This document shows, piece after piece, positions 1-8,413 of a DNA stretch of 64,000 bases. The stretch's first letter is position 1, and every line of letters begins with the position of its first letter. The position numbers and the translations under genes were made by a program. Source of the DNA: Salinibius halmophilus. Lineage in GTDB: Bacteria; Pseudomonadota; Gammaproteobacteria; Pseudomonadales; Natronospirillaceae. The DNA lies in contig NZ_QPEP01000003.1 of the NCBI RefSeq assembly GCF_003577475.1, positions 186,001 to 250,000 of the forward strand, written 5' to 3'. The notes under the pieces are model-generated. The model saw only the letters and a list, made by a program, of their open reading frames with translations. It ran no database searches and was not told the origin of the DNA.

Positions 1-195
1 ATTCTACAGTTCGACGGCAAGTCTTTAACAATGCCAATGCCAGAGCTATGGGCGGTTAAAAAAGATGGCGGCGAATTCGATCAGCTAACGGGCGCAACCA
101 TTACGCCAAGAGCCATCGTTAATGCCGTGCGCAACAGCTTGCAGTACTTTCAAGCTAACCAGCAAGGATTACTAATTCGAGGAGGTCAATCATGA
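1..195 (+). CDS. rsxG: RsxG/RnfG, electron-transport flavoprotein subunit (C-terminal part)
   Basis: Only the last 64 codons are in the window, open from base 1 to TGA. The fragment carries [11 protein letters not shown], which matches the RnfG site where FMN is attached covalently to the second threonine of the TGAT motif. RsxG is a periplasm-facing, membrane-anchored flavoprotein of the Rnf/Rsx complex, which moves electrons between reduced cofactors and keeps SoxR reduced in enterobacteria. The stop overlaps the rsxE start by ATGA, so the two are translationally coupled. The 5' part and rsxABCD must lie left of the window. Confidence 0.88.
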   Translation: MLQFDGKSLTMPMPELWAVKKDGGEFDQLTGATITPRAIVNAVRNSLQYFQANQQGLLIRGGQS

Positions 196-893
196 CAGAG
201 TTTAATAAGATCGCCTTCGATGGCCTGTGGAAAAACAACCCAGCCTTGGTTCAACTACTTGGCCTGTGTCCGCTGCTTGCAGTAACTGGCTCGGTTGTTA
301 ATGCACTCGGTCTAGGCCTGGCCACCACCTTGGTATTAGTAGGCTCAAACGCTGCCGTATCGCTGATTCGCAACCACGTTAGTGACGCCGTGCGCTTGCC
401 AGCCTTTGTGATGATTATTGCAAGCTTAGTGACCTGTGCAGAGCTGCTCATGCAGGCATTTACCTACGAGCTGTATCAAGTACTCGGCATTTTCATTCCA
501 TTGATCGTGACCAACTGTGCCATTCTCGGTCGAGCCGATGGCTTTGCCCGCAAAAACAGCCTACTGCCAGCCACCTTTGATGGCTTGATGATGGGCGTTG
601 GTTTTTCAGCCGTACTCGTGCTTTTGGGTGCCATGCGCGAAGTACTCGGCACAGGCACCTTGTTTGGCAACATGGAGCTACTATTCGGTGCCAGCGCCTC
701 ATCATGGGAACTGCATTTATTTGGGGAGCAGTACCCAGACTTTCTGTTTGCGGTATTACCACCTGGGGCCTTTGTGCTGATGGGTTTAATTATTGCCGTA
801 AAAAACATAATTGATGCCAAAATTGAAGCAGCTGCAAAAGCCAAGGCCGCCCCAGTGCAAGCCGGTAGCAAGCGAGTACGGGTAACAAGCTAG
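192..893 (+). CDS. rsxE: RsxE/RnfE, electron-transport complex membrane subunit
   Basis: 233 aa, close to the family's usual 231. Nearly the whole chain is hydrophobic, with about six membrane segments, then a short basic Ala/Lys-rich C-terminal tail. NFR-type motifs are visible: [18 protein letters not shown] near the start and [14 protein letters not shown] in the middle, the latter with the conserved Cys of RnfA/RnfE subunits. It is one of the two inverted integral subunits that carry electrons across the membrane in Rnf. An AGGAGG-like site sits just before the ATG, inside the end of rsxG. nth follows, the same order (rsxG-rsxE-nth) as in E. coli. Confidence 0.95.
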   Translation: MTEFNKIAFDGLWKNNPALVQLLGLCPLLAVTGSVVNALGLGLATTLVLVGSNAAVSLIRNHVSDAVRLPAFVMIIASLVTCAELLMQAFTYELYQVLGIFIPLIVTNCAILGRADGFARKNSLLPATFDGLMMGVGFSAVLVLLGAMREVLGTGTLFGNMELLFGASASSWELHLFGEQYPDFLFAVLPPGAFVLMGLIIAVKNIIDAKIEAAAKAKAAPVQAGSKRVRVTS

Positions 894-1054
894 TCGAAGA
901 ATGCTATTAACTTGCGCAAAGATGGTGCTAGCGGAGTTTGATTATAAACACGCCGGCACCACCTGTAGGGCTTCTCAAGTGAATGGCATAGGCTAGTCAA
1001 GTGAATCGATAGCCTGTTAGCATGCTTCGCTCAGGCTATTTTCAGGGCATATTT

Positions 1055-1687
1055 GTGAATAAACAGAAAAGAACCGAGATTTTCACCCGCTTTCGTGAAA
1101 ATAATCCCAAACCACAAACCGAGCTTGAATGGCAAACGCCCTTCGAGCTTTTGGTAGCTGTCACTTTATCGGCGCAAGCAACCGATGTTGGTGTTAATAA
1201 AGCGACGCGCAAATTATTCCCAGTTGCCAACACGCCAGAAGCGATTTATGACTTGGGCGTGGAAGGCTTAAAGCAGTACATCAAAACCATCGGCTTGTTT
1301 AATAGCAAAGCCGAGAATGTGATTAAAGCCTGTAAAATTCTCATTGAGCAACACAACAGCCAGGTACCAGAAAGCCGCGAAGCGCTAGAAGCCCTGCCAG
1401 GCGTGGGCCGAAAGACCGCCAACGTGGTGTTAAACACAGCCTTTGGCTGGCCTGTTATGGCCGTGGATACGCATATTTTTCGGGTTGCCAATCGAACCAA
1501 CATCGCCAAAGGCAAAGATGTAAGAGAGGTTGAAGACCGCTTGGTGCGCTTGGTACCAAAAGAATTTTTATTAGATGCACATCACTGGCTCATTCTGCAT
1601 GGCCGTTATGTATGCAAAGCACGTAAGCCTCAATGCGGTAGTTGCCTAATTGAAGATTTGTGCGAATACAAAATGAAAACCGACTGA
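1055..1687 (+). CDS. nth: Endonuclease III, DNA glycosylase/AP lyase
   Basis: 210 aa. I chose the GTG at 1055, preceded by AGGG, rather than the ATG at 1022, because the protein then starts MNKQKR like E. coli Nth and has the same length. The helix-hairpin-helix LPGVGRKTANV carries the catalytic Lys120, and the general acid Asp138 is in AVDTHIF. The C-terminus has the full [4Fe-4S] pattern C187-x6-C194-x2-C197-x5-C203. The enzyme removes oxidised pyrimidines and nicks the abasic site in base excision repair. It lies 161 bp after rsxE; no obvious terminator lies between them. Confidence 0.97.
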   Translation: MNKQKRTEIFTRFRENNPKPQTELEWQTPFELLVAVTLSAQATDVGVNKATRKLFPVANTPEAIYDLGVEGLKQYIKTIGLFNSKAENVIKACKILIEQHNSQVPESREALEALPGVGRKTANVVLNTAFGWPVMAVDTHIFRVANRTNIAKGKDVREVEDRLVRLVPKEFLLDAHHWLILHGRYVCKARKPQCGSCLIEDLCEYKMKTD

Positions 1688-1770
1688 TACCAAACTACCC
1701 ATTTGTTTACATTTTGCTGGGATATAGTTTCTATTGCCGTGAACGGAACCGTCACTGGAGGACTTATATC

Positions 1771-2085
1771 ATGGCCGTAGACATTTTGATTTTGCTTATT
1801 GCGCTAGTAGTCGGCTTTGCGATTGGCGTTATCGCCAACTGCCAATTAGTGATTGGGTTAATATTTTCCGTCACTGGCTACCGACCCTTGTCGGAAACTC
1901 TGGCATGCAAGGATACCTTCTTGCGCCACATGCTCCCACTTTGGTTAGCGCTGTCGTTAATAACTGGTTTGATTGTTTGGCAATTTGGTGTCAGCGTAGG
2001 TGCCGTGTTACTGGCGGGGTTTATCCTTGGCAGTATCTATGCGGCACTTAGCACCCTTTTTGACTCAGCGACTGAAGGACAGTAG
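1771..2085 (+). CDS. Small integral membrane protein of unknown function
   Basis: 104 aa, starting at an ATG with GGAGGA 8 nt upstream; the open frame runs further left but without such a site. There are about three hydrophobic stretches, roughly residues 4-34, 50-70 and 74-95, with short polar loops (TGYRPLSETLACKDTF between the first two). I do not recognise a family. The last 21 bp overlap, tail to tail, the 3' end of the DUF4062 gene on the other strand, which makes the C-terminal sequences of both genes interdependent. Confidence 0.7.
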   Translation: MAVDILILLIALVVGFAIGVIANCQLVIGLIFSVTGYRPLSETLACKDTFLRHMLPLWLALSLITGLIVWQFGVSVGAVLLAGFILGSIYAALSTLFDSATEGQ

Positions 2086-3048
2086 CAACGACATCTGATG
2101 GGTGCCGTGCGCCGTGAGGCGCCAGCGCCCATCACTATTCTCCATTAGGTTTAGCGTGTAACCCCAAGCGCGCACTTTATCGAAGTCTTCACTCACCACC
2201 TTGAGCTGCAAAAATGCATGCGCATCCGGGAAACGCACCTTCAACTGATTTAGCAGACGTTCTAATAGACGTTCGCAAAAGCCAACATATATATGGGCAT
2301 CGGTTGCTGGTGTGGCCATGGCAGGCGCAAGTGTAGTGAGCAGCTGCTCGCCAGTCACCGTTACCGTTTCGCGTATGGTCGATACATTGCCGTCTTGGTA
2401 TTTTTTTACCGAAAAATTAAGCACTTGCGTGCTAGACATCACGTCTTCGTCTAACCAAGCTTCAAAGCTTTTCGCCGTCATGGCCTGCAAATCACGGCGC
2501 AACTTGTCTATTTCTAACCGCTGGCGTTCAACTTCTTGCGATAACTCACTAGCATTGGTGGCTCCAACGGGTTGCCAGCCGCGCGCCGGTGCCTGACTGA
2601 GCATGCGCTCAACTGCTCGTGATGCAGCTTCGCGGTAAGTTTGCACATCGGCATAATATTCATGTGGTTGGCGTTGCAACTGAGCCAAAAAATTTTTCGC
2701 TCGCATGGCATCAACAGGATCTGTTGCGTCTTCTTGCGAGTCCATTTTAATTAAACTCACCACAGGCTTATTCAGGGCAATAGCCTGACTAAACAGTCTA
2801 TGAACATGCCCAACACCTGTTTCAGTGATCGCGCCATAGCTGCCACCCATCAACACAATTACATAATCAGCATCTCGCAGTTGCTGACTATTGAGCACCC
2901 ACAGTTGTTCGTCTGCATCGGCAGGCACACTTAGCCCGGTCGCCACGCAGCGACGCTCAGCTAGAATTTCACGAAGGTCGTGACGTGCTTGTGATAAGCC
3001 AACCTGATTGCTACAAATCAGAACTTGATAAACTTTTGATGATTCCAT
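2065..3048 (-). CDS. DUF4062-domain protein with central coiled coil
   Basis: 327 aa from the ATG at 3048 (a TTG two codons upstream is less likely). Residues about 6-101 match DUF4062: a Rossmann-like fold opening with VLICSN.., an ExxxLAERR helix, then RDADYVIVLMGGSYGAI and KPVVSLI, the latter typical of the family's GGRYGSI...KPV pattern. A predicted coiled coil follows at about 167-190 (ELSQEVERQRLEIDKLRRDL). The C-terminal ~130 residues are soluble and I do not recognise them. DUF4062 is related to nucleotide-handling TIR/STALD-like folds and is often fused to NTPase or repeat domains in signalling and defence proteins; here it stands alone. The function is not known. Confidence 0.75.
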   Translation of the reverse strand: MESSKVYQVLICSNQVGLSQARHDLREILAERRCVATGLSVPADADEQLWVLNSQQLRDADYVIVLMGGSYGAITETGVGHVHRLFSQAIALNKPVVSLIKMDSQEDATDPVDAMRAKNFLAQLQRQPHEYYADVQTYREAASRAVERMLSQAPARGWQPVGATNASELSQEVERQRLEIDKLRRDLQAMTAKSFEAWLDEDVMSSTQVLNFSVKKYQDGNVSTIRETVTVTGEQLLTTLAPAMATPATDAHIYVGFCERLLERLLNQLKVRFPDAHAFLQLKVVSEDFDKVRAWGYTLNLMENSDGRWRLTAHGTHQMSLLLSFSR

Positions 3049-3139
3049 TGCCAACTTCTCGTAGCTAGAACGTGCAGTCTACTGGCTTGATAGTTCTCTA
3101 GGCAAGCGGATTTGACGGGTTTTTAGCATAAATAGTGAC

Positions 3140-3166
3140 AATATTTGGCGCTGACCGACAAATATT
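3140..3166. repeat. AT-rich inverted repeat between the DUF4062 gene and nudL
   Basis: AATATTT at 3140-3146 and AAATATT at 3160-3166 form a 7-bp inverted repeat around a 13-bp centre. It lies downstream of nudL and upstream of the DUF4062 gene. It could be an operator for the latter or a weak hairpin at the end of the former; there is no T-tract, so I do not call a terminator. Confidence 0.35.
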
Positions 3167-3183
3167 TACCGCTGTACAGTTTT

Positions 3184-3717
3184 TTAAGCCCGCACCTGCT
3201 CGCGCAGGCCATGTAATACAAACGCCGTCAGCCCCCATATTCTATGTGATTGCAGCCGCCACTCAGGGCCTTGAATCGCATGCGTAATCGGTTGCCATTT
3301 GGGCTCGCGGGCTAACCAATCGGTAACCGGCCAATGCAGCACTTCAGCTACTTCATCGGCACTGGGTGCCAGCTCTGGTTTGCTCGGCAAATATGCTAGC
3401 CAAGGTTGAACCGAGGTGCCACGGCGCGATCGCACTGCTGGCAGCGCACCAAGTAGGCATGGCAGTGCTTGAATGCCCAGTTCTTCTTGGGTTTCACGCA
3501 GTGCAGCCATCGCACTATCACCCTGATCTTGCGGCTCGATCATACCGCCGGCAAATGATATTTCCCCAGCGTGACTGCGCAGCGTTAGTGCTCGTTTGGT
3601 TAGCAGCAAATGCCACTGCTGCTGGTGTTGATACAACAACACAAGAACGCCAGCCACGGCCGTATCGCTAGGCGGCATTGTGGCAATACATTGCAATTTC
3701 TCAATCCACGCATCCAT
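3184..3717 (-). CDS. nudL: Nudix hydrolase, CoA pyrophosphatase NudL type
   Basis: 177 aa from the ATG at 3717, which has AGAGGA 6 nt upstream; the TTG at 3723 is in frame but badly spaced. The NudL/UPF0035 signature is visible as LLTKRALTLRSHAGEISFAG directly before the Nudix box (about residues 57-82), which ends in RETQEELGI. Members split CoA and its derivatives to 3',5'-ADP and phosphopantetheine using Mg2+ or Mn2+. It stands alone, divergent from a second Nudix gene whose start is about 60 bp away, so the two probably share a promoter region. Confidence 0.88.
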   Translation of the reverse strand: MDAWIEKLQCIATMPPSDTAVAGVLVLLYQHQQQWHLLLTKRALTLRSHAGEISFAGGMIEPQDQGDSAMAALRETQEELGIQALPCLLGALPAVRSRRGTSVQPWLAYLPSKPELAPSADEVAEVLHWPVTDWLAREPKWQPITHAIQGPEWRLQSHRIWGLTAFVLHGLREQVRA

Positions 3718-3778
3718 AGCCAATCCTCTTTAGCGGTGGTACCCTGCAAGCACTTTGTCTGAGCTCATGAGTGATAGG

Positions 3779-4321
3779 ATGATCAAATTTTGCCCGCAGT
3801 GCGGCGGCAAAGCAGAGTATATAGTGCCAGAGGGAGACCACAACCCTCGTGCCGTATGCACCCAATGCCACCATATTGAATACGAAAACCCTCGTTTAAT
3901 CGTTGGCACCTTGCCGGTATGGCAAGACAAGGTACTGCTGTGTAAGCGTGGAATTGAGCCACAGCACGGCATGTGGACATTGCCCGGTGGCTTTATGGAA
4001 AATGGCGAATCGACCATTGAAGGCGCACTGCGTGAAACGGCAGAGGAGTCGCACGCACCGGTAACCAACTTGCGGTTGCTTAGCTGCTTGAGCTTACCGT
4101 TTTGCAATCAGGTACATACTTTCTACCTTGCCGACCTCATTGAACCAACTTGGCAAACCACGCCAGAATCAACCGAAATAGCACTGTTTAGTGAACAAGA
4201 TGTGCCTTGGCATGAAATTGCATTCCGATCGGTAGAATGGACCCTTAAGCACTATTTCAGTTGCCGAGCGAAAAACGAATTTAGCTTAATTGACAAAACC
4301 GTTACCAAACCAAATTGGTAA
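3779..4321 (+). CDS. Zinc-ribbon Nudix hydrolase
   Basis: About 180 aa. The N-terminus is a zinc ribbon (CPQC...CTQC, roughly residues 5-32). It is followed by a Nudix domain whose box runs GGFMENGESTIEGALRETAEE, with the REx2EE metal-binding core intact. The start is uncertain: the ATG at 3779 gives MIKFCPQCG, the usual N-terminus for this family; the ATG at 3767 would add four residues. Proteins of this build are ADP-ribose, NADH or nucleotide pyrophosphohydrolases, but the substrate cannot be read from the sequence. It is divergent from nudL and followed by a DCC-family gene 93 bp on. Confidence 0.85.
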   Translation: MIKFCPQCGGKAEYIVPEGDHNPRAVCTQCHHIEYENPRLIVGTLPVWQDKVLLCKRGIEPQHGMWTLPGGFMENGESTIEGALRETAEESHAPVTNLRLLSCLSLPFCNQVHTFYLADLIEPTWQTTPESTEIALFSEQDVPWHEIAFRSVEWTLKHYFSCRAKNEFSLIDKTVTKPNW

Positions 4322-4414
4322 TATTTTTACAAAACCTTTCTTGCAAAACCCATTAATCTAAATGAGCATTACCTGCGTATTGATCAGCGTTAGATATATC
4401 AGGGTGCGCTCGCT

Positions 4415-4825
4415 ATGATGACAGTTTTTTACGACGGACAATGCCCATTGTGTGCTTCCGAAGTATCTTGGTTACAAAAGAAGGTTTCACCAGGGCGAAT
4501 GCTCTTCCAAGATATTAGTGTGCCTGTATTCAACCCCTCGGTGTATGGCAAAACCATGCCCGCGATGATGGCAGAGCTCCATGTGCTGGACGACAATGGC
4601 CAATGGCACACGGCAATGGATGCGACTCGCCTTATTTATCGCGAAATTGGTCTCGGCTGGCTAGTGGCACCAACCAAACTACCTGGTCTTAAACAGCTTT
4701 TTGACTGGGCCTATGCAACCTTTGCACGTTTTCGCCCACGCTTACAAAAAAATCACGGCCAATGCGAAGTACAGCCTGTGCGAATTCACGCTAAAAACAT
4801 CGTGCAATTTCCAAGAAGACGATAA
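4415..4825 (+). CDS. DCC-family (DUF393) thiol-disulfide oxidoreductase-like protein
   Basis: 136 aa with AGGGT 9-10 nt upstream of the start. The N-terminal YDGQCPLCASEV is the family's DxxCxxC signature, thioredoxin-like in look. MDATRLIYREIGLGWL and the later helices fit the rest of DUF393. The C-terminal ~35 residues are basic (FRPRLQKNHGQ...QFPRRR). Members are assumed to be redox proteins, but no substrate is established. The gene ends 24 bp before the structured repeat block at 4849. Confidence 0.85.
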   Translation: MMTVFYDGQCPLCASEVSWLQKKVSPGRMLFQDISVPVFNPSVYGKTMPAMMAELHVLDDNGQWHTAMDATRLIYREIGLGWLVAPTKLPGLKQLFDWAYATFARFRPRLQKNHGQCEVQPVRIHAKNIVQFPRRR

Positions 4826-4848
4826 TTTATAACCACGAGCTCCCTATA

Positions 4849-5085
4849 CTACCTTCGGTAGGTCCGTAAATCATTCGCACCGCGAATGTTTGCGGACATG
4901 GATGTCCGTAAGGGCGAATCGCAGGAGCATGATTCGCTTGCGGACATGGATGTCCGTAAGGGCGAATCGCAGGAGCATGATTCGCTTGCGGACATGGATG
5001 TCCTAGCAGGAGTGCCATCCATGGCTTGGCGTTCGGCCCTACAAATGCACCTCGTGCATTTGTTCGCGCTGCGCGCGACCGGGCC
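4849..5085. repeat. Structured intergenic block with 48-bp tandem repeats and nested palindromes
   Basis: The core is a 48-bp direct repeat starting at 4891, 4939 and 4987 (two full units plus a 16-bp third). Each unit folds on itself: GGACAT-GG-ATGTCC, and a longer hairpin pairing ATGTCCG with CGGACAT and, inside, GCGAATC with GATTCGC. To the left, GTCCGTAAA at 4862 pairs with TTTGCGGAC at 4889 around a CATTCGC/GCGAATG hairpin, after a CTACC-TTC-GGTAG hairpin at 4849. To the right, CAAATGCAC pairs with GTGCATTTG (5042-5062) inside GGCCC/GGGCC (5035, 5081). It fills the gap between the convergent DCC gene and yciH. It resembles REP- or MITE-like intergenic palindromes of marine gammaproteobacteria. 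Confidence 0.9.
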
Positions 5086-5406
5086 TCACCCACCAACCTG
5101 TTTGGCGGGGATGTCGGCTTTTTTTAGTTCGTCTAATACGGCGTCGAGCACGTTGCCTTGGATTTCGATGTGGCCTTCTTTTTTTACAGTGCCGCCTGTG
5201 CCGCAGCGCTTTTTCAGGCGCTTGCATAGCGCTGCTTTTTCACTTTTATCCAGCGCTAAGTTGCCAATCGTCACCACTGTTTTGCCACCGCGCGCTTTGG
5301 TTTCTCGACGCACGTGGGCTGGGCCTTCTATCAGACCCTCCTCCACTTCTTCGTCTTTACGTACGTCGCCGCCAAATTCAGATGACCAAACGAGTTTATT
5401 GCCCAC
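5086..5406 (-). CDS. yciH: YciH, SUI1/eIF1-like translation factor
   Basis: 106 aa, the usual length for this family. The SUI1 core is clear: GGKTVVTIGNLALD, LKKRCGTGGTVK and HIEIQGN, followed by a C-terminal GG like E. coli YciH. The protein is an eIF1 homologue that can influence initiation fidelity and codon choice; its physiological role in bacteria is not settled. Its start overlaps the end of mazG by 11 bp, so it is the last gene of the cysM-rlmD-relA-mazG-yciH run. Its stop abuts the repeat block. Confidence 0.93.
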   Translation of the reverse strand: MGNKLVWSSEFGGDVRKDEEVEEGLIEGPAHVRRETKARGGKTVVTIGNLALDKSEKAALCKRLKKRCGTGGTVKKEGHIEIQGNVLDAVLDELKKADIPAKQVGG

Positions 5407-6187
5407 GTTCTTTCTCCTTAGCGTCGTTCCACCAGTGATCTAGTTCATCTAGGGTGTAATGCGTTAATGGTTTTTCAGCTTGCGATTCAATATGGCGAAA
5501 GCGGCGTTCAAACTTCTGGTTAGCATGGCGCATCGCCATATCCGGGTCGATACCTTGTTTGCGCAGCAGGTTCACCAACGAAAACAGCACATCACCACCT
5601 TCATCAAGCAAACGCTCAGGTGTTGTTTCTTGTGCTAGTTCATCTATTTCTTCTTTTAGCTTGGCTAATGCCCCATCCGTGTCGGGCCAATCAAAGCCTT
5701 GTTTGGCAGCCTTTTTTTGCAGTTTATAGGCGCGTTGCAACGACGGCAGGGCACGCGGCACCTGATCACAGATACTGTCCGGCTTGGGTTTTTCACTGGC
5801 TTTAATGGCATCCCAATTAGCATTCACCATTAACTCATCAGGATTGTCATCTGGCTGGCGCTGGCTGTTTAAGGTGCCATCTGGAAACACATGTGGATGG
5901 CGGCGCAGCAGCTTTTCAGTTACACGATGAATAACACCAGATAGATCAAAGCGATTTTCTTCGCTAGCAATTTGCGCATAAAAAACCACTTGGAATAACA
6001 AGTCACCTAGTTCTTCTTCTAGATTGTCGTAGTCATGGTTCTCTATTGCTTCAACCACCTCATACACCTCTTCAAGCGTGTGCGGCACTATGCTGGCGTA
6101 GGTTTGTTTAATGTCCCAAGGGCAACCGGTTGTTGCATCACGCAAGCGTGTCATCAGGGTGCGCAAGTCGTCAATTTGGTAAGTCAC
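5396..6187 (-). CDS. mazG: MazG nucleoside triphosphate pyrophosphohydrolase
   Basis: 263 aa, identical in length to E. coli MazG. Two MazG domains: the first has GCPWDIKQT, LEEVYEVVEAI and EELGDLLFQVVFYAQ (the ExxE...ExxD metal site); the second has LKEEIDELAQ and DEGGDVLFSLVNLLRK. It hydrolyses NTPs to NMP and PPi, and in E. coli it counteracts ppGpp build-up. The start is a GTG overlapping the relA stop as GTGA, which couples the ppGpp synthetase to MazG. Confidence 0.96.
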   Translation of the reverse strand: MTYQIDDLRTLMTRLRDATTGCPWDIKQTYASIVPHTLEEVYEVVEAIENHDYDNLEEELGDLLFQVVFYAQIASEENRFDLSGVIHRVTEKLLRRHPHVFPDGTLNSQRQPDDNPDELMVNANWDAIKASEKPKPDSICDQVPRALPSLQRAYKLQKKAAKQGFDWPDTDGALAKLKEEIDELAQETTPERLLDEGGDVLFSLVNLLRKQGIDPDMAMRHANQKFERRFRHIESQAEKPLTHYTLDELDHWWNDAKEKERGQ

Positions 6188-8400
6188 TGCTGCACTCGCT
6201 TACGCTGCACCGATATGATGTTGGGCAGCGAGTTTAATCGGTGAATTAGGGTATTGAGTCGCTCTAAACGATCCACATCCACTTCAATCAACATGTTCGC
6301 GATACCACTTACCTTATTGGTATTGGTGTTTACACTCACCACATCTACTTCAAGCTCGGCGGCTTCGGAAAATACATCGCGCAACAAGCCGGTGCGGTTC
6401 CAGGCAATTAACTCCATATGCGCACTAAATGATGTCGACTTGACCTGGCCCCAATATAAGGCAATGTGATTGTGAATTCTGTGCTCGTGCCCAACCGACG
6501 ATAATAGCTGCGCACAGTCTGCGCGGTGCACTTTTACTGTCTGTTGATCTGGTGACAACTCACCCAAAATTTCATCATGTTCAGTTGGCCGGCAACAGTC
6601 TGCTAACTGCACATCACGACCACCGGCGCCAATAATGCCAAGCTCGCCTTCGCCAGAAAACTCAACATCGTGCGCGCCAAGCATTTGCTGAACTTTACGC
6701 ACCATGGTGGCGCTGGCAATATCACCACGCCCCAGCGCCATCAAAAATTCTTCACGCCGGTCATGGTTAAACGCTCGTGCTAGTTCATCAAGGTCAGGTT
6801 GTGGCAAACCATGTAGGTAGAGCTCACGATGCAGGGCCAAGCGGCCCTCGGCAAGCTGTTGGTCGCGGGCTTGATCTTTAAACCACTGGCCAATTTTCGA
6901 CTTTGCCGAGCTGGTTTTGACATAGCCTAAATCTGGATTGAGCCAGTCACGACTTGGACGCGCTTCTTTGCTGGCAACAATTTCGACTTGATCACCATTG
7001 CGCAAAGGCCGGTTTAGTGGTGAAAAATGGCCATTAATTTTAACGGCGCGGCACGAATGCCCTACCTCGGTGTGAATTTTATAGGCAAAATCCAGCGGCC
7101 TTGCGTCCATTGGCAAGTCAACCACATGCCCCTCTGGTGTGAGCACATAGATGCGGTCGCTTTGAATGGTATCGCCTAAGTCAATCGGGCCAACGCCGGT
7201 GCCAACTTCTTCATGCCATTCAAGAACTTGTCGCAGCCAAGCAATCTTTTCTTCATAACTTTGGCTACGCCCTTCTTCATCACTGCCTTTGTAACGCCAA
7301 TGTGCCGCCACCCCGAGCTCGGCCTCTTCATGCATAGCATGCGTGCGAATTTGAATTTCGACGACTTTACCTTCTGGACCAATGACAGCTGCATGCAATG
7401 AGCGATAACCATTTGGTTTAGGGTTAGCAATGTAATCATCGAAGGCACTAGGGATTTGGCGCCAGAGATTTTGCACAAGCCCAAGCACTCGATAACAGTC
7501 GGCAACGTTATCAACCAGTATGCGCACAGCGCGTACATCATAAACCTGCGAAAACGGTAGGTTTTTGCGGTGCATTTTGCGCCAAATGGAGTAAATATGC
7601 TTAACCCGCCCCTTCACCTTATAATTTTGCAGCTGAATATCTTCGAGCTGCTGCTTGATAAAAGCCACCATGTTGCGAATAAAGTCTTCGCGTTGTAGGC
7701 GCTTTTCATTAATGCGGCGGGCAATTTTTTTGTATTCGTTTGGCTCAATGTAGCGAAACGAGAGGTCTTCTAGCTCCCATTTGAGTGTACCTAACCCCAA
7801 CCGGTGCGCTAGGGGCGCATAAATATCGAAAACCTCGCGCGCCACACGGTATTTTTTACTGGCGGGCGCATTTTTGACTGCCCTGATCGCACAGGTCCGC
7901 TCAGCAATTTTGATTAATGCCACTCGCACATCATCAATCATGTTGACCAGCATTTTGCGCACATTGTCCGACTGATTTGTGCGCTGGCCAAGGACTGCCT
8001 TGCGCGTTTGCTTATGCTTATAGTGGATTGCGGCCATGTTTTGCACGCCTGCAATGAGGCGGGCCACTTCAGGGCCGAACTGATCTTGAACAGTCGACAG
8101 CTCCAACTTACCCTCACGCACCGTGCGATAGAGCATGGCCGCCACCAAGGATTCTTCATCCAAGTGCAGTTCGGCGAGGATCTCGCACATTTCTAGGCCA
8201 GTCAGAAAGCTTGAATTGCCTTCCGCCCAAATATGTTCGGCGGCAATGGCTTCTTGTTCAGCGATTTTGGCAATCTCGGCGGCACGGCTTAAGCGCTCCG
8301 GATCGATAATTGCCACATGTTTTTGCAGGCGGTTCAGCCAAGCGTCTAGGTTGAGCGAGCCATCCCGTTCAATGGGCTGCTCCTCACGTACCTTAACCAT
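6184..8400 (-). CDS. relA: RelA, ribosome-associated (p)ppGpp synthetase
   Basis: 738 aa. The ATG at 8400 (MVKVREEQ, GGAG 6 nt upstream) matches E. coli RelA; the 15-codon extension overlaps rlmD and is rejected. Order of domains: a pseudo-hydrolase domain in which the HDxxED motif is replaced (AAMLYRTVREG), the synthetase domain (KHIYSIWRKMHRK, NGYRSLHAAV, EIQIRTHAMHEEAELG), TGS (IYVLTPEGHVVDLP), a zinc-finger/CC region and a C-terminal ACT domain. It makes ppGpp on ribosomes holding uncharged tRNA. One oddity: the EFDD motif typical of monofunctional RelA reads AFDD here (IPSAFDDYIA). Confidence 0.96.
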   Translation of the reverse strand: MVKVREEQPIERDGSLNLDAWLNRLQKHVAIIDPERLSRAAEIAKIAEQEAIAAEHIWAEGNSSFLTGLEMCEILAELHLDEESLVAAMLYRTVREGKLELSTVQDQFGPEVARLIAGVQNMAAIHYKHKQTRKAVLGQRTNQSDNVRKMLVNMIDDVRVALIKIAERTCAIRAVKNAPASKKYRVAREVFDIYAPLAHRLGLGTLKWELEDLSFRYIEPNEYKKIARRINEKRLQREDFIRNMVAFIKQQLEDIQLQNYKVKGRVKHIYSIWRKMHRKNLPFSQVYDVRAVRILVDNVADCYRVLGLVQNLWRQIPSAFDDYIANPKPNGYRSLHAAVIGPEGKVVEIQIRTHAMHEEAELGVAAHWRYKGSDEEGRSQSYEEKIAWLRQVLEWHEEVGTGVGPIDLGDTIQSDRIYVLTPEGHVVDLPMDARPLDFAYKIHTEVGHSCRAVKINGHFSPLNRPLRNGDQVEIVASKEARPSRDWLNPDLGYVKTSSAKSKIGQWFKDQARDQQLAEGRLALHRELYLHGLPQPDLDELARAFNHDRREEFLMALGRGDIASATMVRKVQQMLGAHDVEFSGEGELGIIGAGGRDVQLADCCRPTEHDEILGELSPDQQTVKVHRADCAQLLSSVGHEHRIHNHIALYWGQVKSTSFSAHMELIAWNRTGLLRDVFSEAAELEVDVVSVNTNTNKVSGIANMLIEVDVDRLERLNTLIHRLNSLPNIISVQRKRVQQ

Positions 8401-8413
8401 GCTTACTCCAGTC

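Noticed and set aside
4891-5002. CRISPR-like direct repeats
   Set aside because: The 48-bp units are contiguous with no spacers, number under three, and are internally palindromic. No cas gene is near.
4886-5443. 185-aa plus-strand ORF with repeated peptide
   Set aside because: It is the translation of the 48-bp repeats followed by the antisense of yciH; it has no start context and no family.
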